NCBI GenBank assembly: GCA_016200585.1
Contig: JACQEN010000006.1
Coordinates: 1 to 36,209 of the forward strand
Direction of reading: 5' to 3'
Length of the DNA: 36,209 nt
DNA from: Deltaproteobacteria bacterium
GTDB lineage: Bacteria > Desulfobacterota > Binatia > HRBIN30
Shown: piece by piece, positions 15,642 to 21,921 of the stretch
Position numbering within the stretch: the first letter of the stretch is position 1
Layout: each line of letters begins with the position of its first letter
Notes under the pieces: model-generated
Told to the model about the DNA's origin: nothing
Databases searched by the model: none
The model's input: the letters and a program-made list of their open reading frames with translations, nothing else
Program-made: the position numbers and the translations under genes

Positions 15642-16775
15642 ATGCCGTCCGTGAATCAATCAACCGTTCATGCTCATCGAGATCTGGTTCTCCGACTGTT
15701 GACAGACAACCCACTGACGGAGGCGGCCCTCGCTCTACTCCCCGAAGACGCGCGTGATACAGAGGTTTGGCAACAGTATTTCCTTGCGGAGGGAACAGCG
15801 GCCATCGAACAACTGCATCAGGCTGCTTCTCGTCGATTCGCCGCCCGTACCGCGACGACCACCGTCTTGGACAGATCGGCAGGCGGCCCAACAGCAGTGC
15901 ATTTCGTAGAGGTCAACACGTGCCTGGATCTCCAAGACGACGGGGGCATCGCCGTGCGCATCTTCGCACGGGGGAAGTCCGTCGGGCCCGTCGGGTGGGG
16001 TACTTCGGACATCCGGGAAGCCGGCCCCGGATACGCCCTCGTCGAGATCGAGGGCGAGTGCGGTACGGTGGACAACGAGTACTATGTCTGGGGTTCGCTG
16101 TTAGAAGACTGGCTCGAAGAACCCGACTGCCTCGAGAGGAGAAGATGGTGTCTGTTGCTGCGGGACGGTGCGTTGCTTGGTTTCTGCGAACGAACCGTCT
16201 CTTATCCTGCGCTAGAAATCCGCGAGGCCGTTCTTTGCACACGCGAAGGTCATCCGATTCCAACGAGTTTCTTACCACGTGATCTGCCGGCCGACATCGA
16301 AACGTTTCGCGAGGCTTTCGTCACCGGGGCTACTACCGCTCCCGTGTATCCGAGCCCAAGACGGCTATGCGGATCCTCCAAGAGCCATCACCACGATGGA
16401 GATGTGATTGCCTCCTTCTCATCCGGCGAGGCGGAGATACGCTTTGTTGTGAGGGAAGACGGCAGAAGCGTCCGACTAGAGGGTGATGGGGGATTCTCAA
16501 GGTACATCTGCAAAGTTGGTGGCTTTCGTCACGACGGCCGGGCAAACGACGAGAGAGGAACCCATCACATCCGCCTTCTGAACGTCAGGGAATCCGCCGG
16601 GGACACCTTTCTGGAGGGTGTGGCTCACTGTGTAGACCCCGACCGAACGGTCGCCAGGCGATTAATCATCGTCTTGAGGCACGGTCGGTTGATTGCGGTG
16701 TTCCCGATTGACGACCCGAACCTCACGATAGTCGCTGATGCAGTTTTGAGGACCGGATTCGTAGGAATGAGATAG
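15642..16775 (+). CDS. Hypothetical protein, 377 residues, possible internal duplication
   Basis: I do not recognise a family. It has no signal peptide or membrane segment. A helical N-terminal part (about 1-70, 'AHRDLVLRLLTDNPLTEAAL') precedes beta-rich sequence. Two stretches look like copies of each other: 'RRRWCLLLRDGALLGFCER' (~166-184) and 'ARRLIIVLRHGRLIAVFPI' (~343-361), each after a section with alternating hydrophobics and an acidic loop, hinting at two ~100-residue repeats. 'SKSHHHDGD' near residue 249 is a possible metal-binding loop. The ATG at 15642 follows AGGGAATTTT. It lies between the DnaJ-zinc-finger gene and the nucleotidyltransferase, only five bases before the latter, so the three are probably cotranscribed. 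Confidence 0.7.
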   Translation: MPSVNQSTVHAHRDLVLRLLTDNPLTEAALALLPEDARDTEVWQQYFLAEGTAAIEQLHQAASRRFAARTATTTVLDRSAGGPTAVHFVEVNTCLDLQDDGGIAVRIFARGKSVGPVGWGTSDIREAGPGYALVEIEGECGTVDNEYYVWGSLLEDWLEEPDCLERRRWCLLLRDGALLGFCERTVSYPALEIREAVLCTREGHPIPTSFLPRDLPADIETFREAFVTGATTAPVYPSPRRLCGSSKSHHHDGDVIASFSSGEAEIRFVVREDGRSVRLEGDGGFSRYICKVGGFRHDGRANDERGTHHIRLLNVRESAGDTFLEGVAHCVDPDRTVARRLIIVLRHGRLIAVFPIDDPNLTIVADAVLRTGFVGMR

Positions 16776-16780
16776 CCGGC

Positions 16781-17695
16781 ATGAAGGCGATTATTGCCGC
16801 CGGCGGCGACGCGACACGCGTCCGTCCAGCCCAGGACAAGTCTCAACAGATCGTCTACGACAAGCCTGTCCTGTACTATCTATTGACGAATGCGATGAAG
16901 GCACAGATCCGTGATGTGATGATCGTGTGCAACGAACGCAACGTTGCCGCCGCCGAGGCGCTTTTCCGCGATGCGGAATGGGAGTTCGGGGTAAACGTGA
17001 AGTTTGCGACGATAGCCGTGCCGAACGGCCCGGCTGGAGTATTCCGGCTGCCACAGGTGAGGCGGCACATAGGTACCGAGCCGGTTTGCCTGATTCTCGA
17101 CGGCATCTATCACGGCGGCAACTTCGATGAGGTTGTCCGCAGCTGTGCCAAGATCACTTCCGGTGCAACCGTGTTGGCAGCGCGCACTTCCGACCCACGG
17201 CCATATGGCTGGATCAACACCGACGCCAACGGGGATGCAATCGAAATCGTCGAGAAGCCGGGATTTGTACCAGAACCTGATCGCAGCTATCTGGTACAGA
17301 CACACATGTACTTCTACGGCCCCGAGGTGATCTACTTGGCGAGTCAGCTACTACCGTCAGACCGTAATCAATATGAGGTAACCGATCTTCATACTCGCTT
17401 CCTGAGTCAGCAATCGCTCGACATCAAGATTCTAGAGGACCGAGGCTGCCCTCTGCTTTGGGACGATGCGGGGACCGCAAGGAAACTGCTGGCCCTGGCC
17501 ATTGCGGTTAGGGGCATACAGGAAGATGGAAATGCAAGGACGTTGGTGGGATCGCCGCATCTTCAAGCGCTTCGAAATGGGTGGGTAACGAGTCGACAGA
17601 TTCGCGAGTTGTGTTCCCCATTCCTGAAGAGGGGGATCGAGTACTACGACGCGCTGAGCGCAGAGGTGACGAAGATCGGCGGGGAGATAGGCTAA
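16781..17695 (+). CDS. Divergent RmlA-like sugar-nucleotide nucleotidyltransferase
   Basis: 304-residue NTP_transferase-fold protein. It starts at the nucleotide loop 'MKAIIAAGGDATRVRP' (canonical GG-SGTRL-P) and continues 'DKSQQIVYDKPVLYYLLT', which resembles the RmlA 'SKQLLPVYDKPMIYYPL' segment but is about three residues shorter upstream and lacks L-P. The metal-site Asp survives in 'VCLILDGIYHGGNF', without the usual G-D-N-I; 'EIVEKPGFVPEPD' holds the sugar-binding EKP; 'LLWDDAGTARKLL' matches the W-x-D-T-G-T region. So the fold is RmlA, but the altered nucleotide and metal loops make dTDP-glucose synthesis uncertain. No other nucleotide-sugar gene is adjacent. Its stop codon overlaps the convergent GMC oxidoreductase stop in CTAA. 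Confidence 0.8.
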   Translation: MKAIIAAGGDATRVRPAQDKSQQIVYDKPVLYYLLTNAMKAQIRDVMIVCNERNVAAAEALFRDAEWEFGVNVKFATIAVPNGPAGVFRLPQVRRHIGTEPVCLILDGIYHGGNFDEVVRSCAKITSGATVLAARTSDPRPYGWINTDANGDAIEIVEKPGFVPEPDRSYLVQTHMYFYGPEVIYLASQLLPSDRNQYEVTDLHTRFLSQQSLDIKILEDRGCPLLWDDAGTARKLLALAIAVRGIQEDGNARTLVGSPHLQALRNGWVTSRQIRELCSPFLKRGIEYYDALSAEVTKIGGEIG

Positions 17696-19374
17696 CCCTG
17701 TGCGCTGAGGCGCCCGATGAGTCGATCCGCAGTGCGGACCGCCAGGGCCATGATGGTCAGCGATGGCGCGTCGCCGCTGCCGCTCGAGGGCACAACCGCT
17801 CCACCGGCGAAGGCGAGATTGGGCACCTCGTGACTGATGCCGTCACCATCGGCTACGGCCGTCTGCCGATCAGTTCCCATGCGGCAGGTGCCGAGCACAT
17901 GCGCCGCGGAGAAGCGGTCGAGCGCCGACGTCTCCTCTACGATCTCAGCGCCCGGTACGGCCCCAAACACCGCTCGCGTCGTGTCGGCCATGTGCCGCAG
18001 CAACTGGCGCTCGTTGTCACCGAGCTGCGAGTGAATGCGCGCCACGGGAAGGCCGGTAGCGTCGCGCAGCGATGGATCCAGGTCGACGTAGGTTTCCTGG
18101 TTCGGCAGCCACTCGCCCATGGCGATGAGGCCGACGGCGTGCCCGAACTGCGCCGCCATGCGCTCTTGATGGGCCCGCCCGAACCCAGCGATGAACCGCT
18201 GTGCATACGCCGCGGGACCTCGCAACCCCAGCGCGCCATGCGCCGTCGACAGTCGAAAGCCGCCGACATAGCCGCGTGGCGACTCGTTCGGCACAGCAAA
18301 CCGCCACGCCGTTCCGTCGATCGGTTGTCCGCGATGTGCATCGACACGCTCCGGCAACATTGCCACGGCCGACCAATGGAGGTGCTCGGTAAGATGCAAA
18401 CCGACCTGCCCGCTGTTGTTGGCAAGTCCGTGCGGGAATCGTTTCGATTTGGACAGCAGCAGCAAGCGCGGCGTTTCAATTGCCCCACACGCGACAATCA
18501 CGGCATTGCAAGATAAACGCTCTCGCGTACCGTCCGGCTTGGCGTAGGCGACAGCGTTGACGCGGCCAGCGCCGTCCACCTCCAACTCGACCACCTGGAC
18601 ATCGGCATATAGATCGAGGCGCTTCGTACCAGCGGCGGGTGGAAGGAAGACCACGTCGGCGCTTGCCTTGTCTCCCAATGGACAACCTTGCGTGCACGAA
18701 TTGCAGTAGTTGCACGGCGGACGACCGTTGTGCGGCTGCGACAAGATCGCCAACGAGTTGGCCACGAGCGGAGCTCCGATAGCCTCGAACGCAGCAGATA
18801 GCCGACGACTTGCGTACGACAGCCCGTGCGGCGGCAGCGGTGGCGCTTTGCTGCGAGGCCGCCATTCGTTCCCAGAAGGTGCGGCTACGCCGATGTGCTC
18901 TTCGATGATCTCGTAGTAGCGCTCGAGCTCGCTGTAGGAGAGCGGCCAATCGGTGCCCTCGCCGAAGCGCGAACGCATCTCCAGCGCGTACGGATGGAAT
19001 CGGTGCGCTTCACCTTGGAAGTGCAGCGTGCTGCCACCAACGCCACGTACGTGTTCGTAACGCACGAAGTCGCGACGATCGCCGTTCACGTACCGCCCGA
19101 AGACTCGATCGAACGAACGATAGGCTTCCCACTCGGGTCCAATCTCCTGCCCTACTCCAAAACCGTAACGTGGACGTCCCTCTGCATCGCGCTCCGGGTC
19201 GTATGGAAAATCGTGCCGCTCAAAATCGTCTTGCGTTTGCGGATAGTCGACCGCTGGTGAGAAGCGCCGTCCGCTCTCGAGCAGCGCGACGCGGACGCCA
19301 CGGCTCGTCAGCCGCCAGGCCGCTGCCAGCCCGCCCGGGCCGCCGCCGATGATCACAATCTCTGTGTCACCCAT
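17692..19374 (-). CDS. GMC-family FAD oxidoreductase (gluconate/sugar dehydrogenase large subunit type)
   Basis: 560-residue flavoprotein. The FAD-binding motif is 'IVIIGGGPGGLAAAWRL' (6-22), followed by 'EHVRGVGGSTLHFQGEAHR' for FAD attachment and a cysteine cluster 'CNYCNSCTQGCPLGD' (C-X2-C-X2-C-X3-C) that could bind an Fe-S cluster, as in some GMC dehydrogenases. The C-terminal substrate domain has 'AAHVLGTCRMG' with the catalytic His and 'FAGGAVVPSSGSGDAPSLT'. The protein has no signal peptide, so export by hitch-hiking with the Tat-type small subunit is likely. Start ATG at 19374 overlaps the subunit-3 stop by eight bases; the track's 129-codon extension is a shadow. Substrate unknown, probably a polyol, sugar acid or alcohol. 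Confidence 0.92.
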   Translation of the reverse strand: MGDTEIVIIGGGPGGLAAAWRLTSRGVRVALLESGRRFSPAVDYPQTQDDFERHDFPYDPERDAEGRPRYGFGVGQEIGPEWEAYRSFDRVFGRYVNGDRRDFVRYEHVRGVGGSTLHFQGEAHRFHPYALEMRSRFGEGTDWPLSYSELERYYEIIEEHIGVAAPSGNEWRPRSKAPPLPPHGLSYASRRLSAAFEAIGAPLVANSLAILSQPHNGRPPCNYCNSCTQGCPLGDKASADVVFLPPAAGTKRLDLYADVQVVELEVDGAGRVNAVAYAKPDGTRERLSCNAVIVACGAIETPRLLLLSKSKRFPHGLANNSGQVGLHLTEHLHWSAVAMLPERVDAHRGQPIDGTAWRFAVPNESPRGYVGGFRLSTAHGALGLRGPAAYAQRFIAGFGRAHQERMAAQFGHAVGLIAMGEWLPNQETYVDLDPSLRDATGLPVARIHSQLGDNERQLLRHMADTTRAVFGAVPGAEIVEETSALDRFSAAHVLGTCRMGTDRQTAVADGDGISHEVPNLAFAGGAVVPSSGSGDAPSLTIMALAVRTADRLIGRLSAQG

Positions 19375-19885
19375 GCGGCGCCTGTTCGTAGTCCGGATAG
19401 CCTCCCGGTTGCGGTCCGTGCGACATACCGACCGATTTCCACGCCAGCGGGTGGGTATAGTGCAAGCGCATCGCCCGATCGCGAACCGTACGGAAGAAGA
19501 ACCAAGGCAGCGACTCGTTCTCCGCTGCCGCGCATTCCGCCAGCACCGCCTCACGCTCGGAGATGGGGAGAGCTTCAAAAGACAGCGCGGCCCGGCGCCG
19601 GGCCGCGCGTTCGACGAGCGCAACACCCTCGACCAGCGCGCGTCGCGTTTGCCGCGTCGCTTCGCACTCATCCACCAGACGGTCGAGAACGCCGGTCTGC
19701 CGTGCACCAGGCACGTAACCGTCAGGAATGAGCGTATCGAGCACCACTTCCAGCGTCGCACGTTCGCGACTGCCGATGCGGGACGGAAGAAAAATGCGGC
19801 GCAAGATGTCGGCGCCGGTCAGGAGCAATATCGCTCCAATGGCGCGGCGTAGGAAGACACGCCTGTTCCAACGCAGCCAGTGCAC
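19367..19885 (-). CDS. Gluconate 2-dehydrogenase subunit 3-like protein with Tat-type signal
   Basis: 172-residue small partner of the GMC flavoprotein. The N-terminus 'NRRVFLRRAIGAILLLTG' (7-24) is a twin-arginine-type signal or anchor (R8-R9-x-F-L). The body has 'SRERATLEVVLDTLIPDG' and 'LPWFFFRTVRDRAMRLHYTHP', where the last part matches the conserved end of the subunit 3 family, including the 'W..VG...GPQPGGYPDY' tail. In characterised enzymes this subunit carries the complex through Tat and stabilises the flavoprotein. The start is a GTG at 19885 with a weak RBS. It overlaps the GMC gene, so translation is coupled. Confidence 0.9.
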   Translation of the reverse strand: MHWLRWNRRVFLRRAIGAILLLTGADILRRIFLPSRIGSRERATLEVVLDTLIPDGYVPGARQTGVLDRLVDECEATRQTRRALVEGVALVERAARRRAALSFEALPISEREAVLAECAAAENESLPWFFFRTVRDRAMRLHYTHPLAWKSVGMSHGPQPGGYPDYEQAPHG

Positions 19886-19957
19886 CTGCTATCGGTTCCC
19901 GACGGGGCTACGAAGGAGCAGCAACACGCTACCCAGGTACAGCACGCCGCGAAGGTT

Positions 19958-19985
19958 GCATACCTCGATATCGCCTCAGGTATGC
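19958..19985. terminator. Small stem-loop downstream of the tiny gene pair
   Basis: GCATACCT and AGGTATGC form a perfect 8-bp stem with a 12-base loop. An overlapping alternative stem, TCGCCTC/GAGGCGA, also exists. It lies about 20-50 bases after the stop of the second tiny gene and before the subunit-3 gene, and could attenuate transcription between the cytochrome and dehydrogenase parts of the operon. Confidence 0.35.
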
Positions 19986-20008
19986 AGAGGTCTCAAGCCG
20001 AGGCGAGA

Positions 20009-20170
20009 TCAGCGATTGCGCAGGGAGAGGAGACCGGCCCCAAACAACCCCACACCAACCCCGATCAGCCCTGCGTCACCCAGCGCTGGGGCCTGCGACC
20101 GCACTGCGAGACCGGCAAAGGCCGAAGCGGGAATCAGCAGCGTCAGTAGAACGAGTATCGATGCTTTCAT
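20009..20170 (-). CDS. Tiny secreted/membrane protein B (paralogue of neighbour), 53 residues
   Basis: Too short for the ORF track; found by hand translation. The sequence is a signal peptide, 'MKASILVLLTLLIPASAFA', then 'GLAVRSQ', then 'APALGDAGLIGVGVGLFGAG', and a basic end 'RNR'. The second half has the shape of a C-terminal sorting/anchor signal: a short P-A-L-G-D motif, a glycine-rich hydrophobic helix and terminal arginines. Its neighbour 12 bp upstream has the same plan and 'APALGDGGLI'. Both lie between cytochrome c' and the subunit-3 gene on the same strand. It may be a small membrane subunit of the dehydrogenase/cytochrome chain. RBS is weak (GGGGCT). Confidence 0.65.
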   Translation of the reverse strand: MKASILVLLTLLIPASAFAGLAVRSQAPALGDAGLIGVGVGLFGAGLLSLRNR

Positions 20171-20182
20171 AGCCCCGAAATT

Positions 20183-20350
20183 TCAGCGCCTACCGATGAA
20201 CGCAGCACCTGCACTCACAAGGGCGACACCAAATACGATCAGGCCTCCGTCCCCGAGCGCCGGAGCCACTGCCGGTACCCGCTCTCCCGCAGTCGCTATC
20301 CATGGAGTCACCAAGCCCATCGCCGTACCGAGCAATAGAATCCGCACCAT
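20183..20350 (-). CDS. Tiny secreted/membrane protein A (paralogue of neighbour), 55 residues
   Basis: Also absent from the ORF track. The strong RBS GGGAGGAGG precedes ATG at 20350, which supports real translation. The product starts 'MVRILLLGTAMGLVTPWIATA', a signal peptide, continues 'GERVPAVAPALGDGGLIVFG' and ends in a hydrophobic helix plus 'IGRR'. It shares A-P-A-L-G-D-x-G-L-I-x-x-G-V with the next gene, so the two arose by duplication. The layout recalls PEP-CTERM/IPTL-CTERM-like tails attached to almost nothing. No exosortase or other sorting peptidase is in the window. Function unknown. Confidence 0.7.
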   Translation of the reverse strand: MVRILLLGTAMGLVTPWIATAGERVPAVAPALGDGGLIVFGVALVSAGAAFIGRR

Positions 20351-20450
20351 CGAGCGTCCTCCTCCCAGCGCCGTAGCTACCTCTTACGCAACGCACGGTC
20401 AAGGCAGACTCGACCCAGCCAAACGGCACCTGCACCAATGTATTCGCCGA

Positions 20451-20906
20451 TTATTTCTTCTCTGGCACCCGGAACTTCTCGTGACAGCCTTTGCAGTTGT
20501 CGAACATTTTGTCGGCCGCGGCCGATACATCACCGCCACTCTTCGCAGTTGCGGCTAGATCTCCCGACGTCTTTTCGAGGTCCTTGGCGCCAGCTTCGAA
20601 GGTCTTCCAGTCAGTCCAGATTTCCGGCTTGGCGCGCGACTCGGCATGCGTGCTTCCTGGCGGGAACAGCGGGAGGATCTTGGCCGCGTCCTTCTTAATC
20701 GCCGACGCCGCCTCCGGTACCGCCTTGAGGTCGCCCGACTTCAACGCGTTGCCAATGGCCTTGGCGTTCTTGCCAATGCCTTCCATGAGCTCGTGGCGGT
20801 CGTGAATCGGACCCGGCGGCAGATTCTTCGCATCATGAGCCCGTACCTGCGCTTGACCTGCCACAACTCCTGCGACGACCACGATACCCATCCACTGCTT
20901 ACGCAT
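20451..20906 (-). CDS. Cytochrome c'-type monoheme protein
   Basis: 151-residue periplasmic four-helix cytochrome. A signal peptide covers about residues 1-23 ('MRKQWMGIVVVAGVVAGQAQ', cleavage near VRA-H). The mature part is helical and Lys/Ala-rich, beginning 'RHELMEGIGKNAKAIGNAL'. The single heme site CKGCH is at residues 138-142, near the C-terminus as in the cytochrome c' family. RBS AAGGAGGCGAG fixes the start. It lies between the diheme cytochrome and the tiny paralogue genes, and probably takes part in electron transfer from the GMC dehydrogenase or in binding NO, both roles known for the family. Confidence 0.92.
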   Translation of the reverse strand: MRKQWMGIVVVAGVVAGQAQVRAHDAKNLPPGPIHDRHELMEGIGKNAKAIGNALKSGDLKAVPEAASAIKKDAAKILPLFPPGSTHAESRAKPEIWTDWKTFEAGAKDLEKTSGDLAATAKSGGDVSAAADKMFDNCKGCHEKFRVPEKK

Positions 20907-20974
20907 CTCGCCTCCTTGTTCAGCACTCGCAATTTTCGATGTGTGGGGCGCGCAACCTCCAACCCCTGGCCCCG

Positions 20975-21859
20975 CTACTTGGCCGTCACTGTATTGTCAA
21001 TCGGCTGAATGCTCTTCAAGTACGCGGCGACGGCTCGCAAGTCGGCTTCCGGCGCGTCCTTGTAACCTGGACCGCCACCATGCCCATCGACGACGTCGGC
21101 CATCAAGCCCTGGACATTGTCGAAATCCGGCGTCCTCCCTTTCTGCAACAGATTGACAATGTCGGCCTCGTCCCAATCACCGATGCCGCTCGCGTGCGGG
21201 GTGATGTTCGGAACACTCTTGCCGTTCGGCCCCTGCCGCGTCCCCGCCAAATACATCGATGCCAGCGGCTCGCCGAAGCGTGAGCGCGGCGTGTGACAGT
21301 CGCCACAGATCGCCACATGGTCGACCAGGTAACGTCCGCGCTCGACGCCGCCCTTTGGGCCTTCCCGTCCACGCCGTGCGCTGGATCCGAAGAGCAAGCG
21401 CCAGCCGCGATATGCCAGGCGCGCCAGCGGCAGCTCATCGCGATGCGCCTGGTTCGCCTTGTCGACCGGCGACAGAGAGCGCAAGTAGGCAATCAGATCG
21501 GCAACGTCGACGTCGCTCATTCCGGCGTATCGATAGTACGGCATGACCGGCGCCTCGATGCCGTGAGCGCGCGTCTCACCGTCGCGTACGGCCGAAGCGA
21601 TCTCTTCGTCACTCCAAGACCCAACCCCGGTTTGCGCGTGCGGGGTGATGTTGGGTGCGTAGAACGTGCCGAACGGAGTTTTCACCTCGCCACCGCCGGC
21701 CCCGATTGGTCCGCTCTCGGGCGTGTGGCAGCCACAACCGGCGGCCAGCGCGAAAAGGATCTTGCCATGCGCCGCGTCGCCCGCGGCAAACAACGGCGAT
21801 GGCGACACAAGAAGCGCCATCAGAAGCGCGAACGACGAGCCGAGCACGTGCGCCAGCAT
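20975..21859 (-). CDS. Diheme cytochrome c with one atypical heme motif
   Basis: About 294 residues: signal peptide to roughly residue 26 ('SPSPLFAAG'), then two cytochrome c domains. The first domain has 'TPFGTFYAPNITPH' and 'GSWSDEEIASAVRDGE', the second 'GRYLVDHVAICGDCHTPRS' and 'SVPNITPHASGIGDWDE', as in the cytochrome subunits of alcohol, sorbose and gluconate dehydrogenases. The second heme motif is canonical CGDCH; the first is CGCH (residues 42-45), with one residue between cysteines instead of two. I use the ATG at 21859. A TTG at 21925 overlaps the permease stop (TTGA) and would add a basic n-region, so the start is uncertain. Likely electron acceptor of the GMC enzyme. Confidence 0.88.
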   Translation of the reverse strand: MLAHVLGSSFALLMALLVSPSPLFAAGDAAHGKILFALAAGCGCHTPESGPIGAGGGEVKTPFGTFYAPNITPHAQTGVGSWSDEEIASAVRDGETRAHGIEAPVMPYYRYAGMSDVDVADLIAYLRSLSPVDKANQAHRDELPLARLAYRGWRLLFGSSARRGREGPKGGVERGRYLVDHVAICGDCHTPRSRFGEPLASMYLAGTRQGPNGKSVPNITPHASGIGDWDEADIVNLLQKGRTPDFDNVQGLMADVVDGHGGGPGYKDAPEADLRAVAAYLKSIQPIDNTVTAK

Positions 21860-21921
21860 CCCCGCAGAATAGAGAGTACGGAGGATGGGAGGAAGGGCTT
21901 GGCGCTTCGCGCCCGCAGCGG

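Noticed and set aside
14660-17700. Direct repeat of the tRNA-Asn 3' end marking an integrated element
   Set aside because: No copy of the tRNA 3' end and no integrase gene was seen in or after the three-gene block, so I did not call an island.
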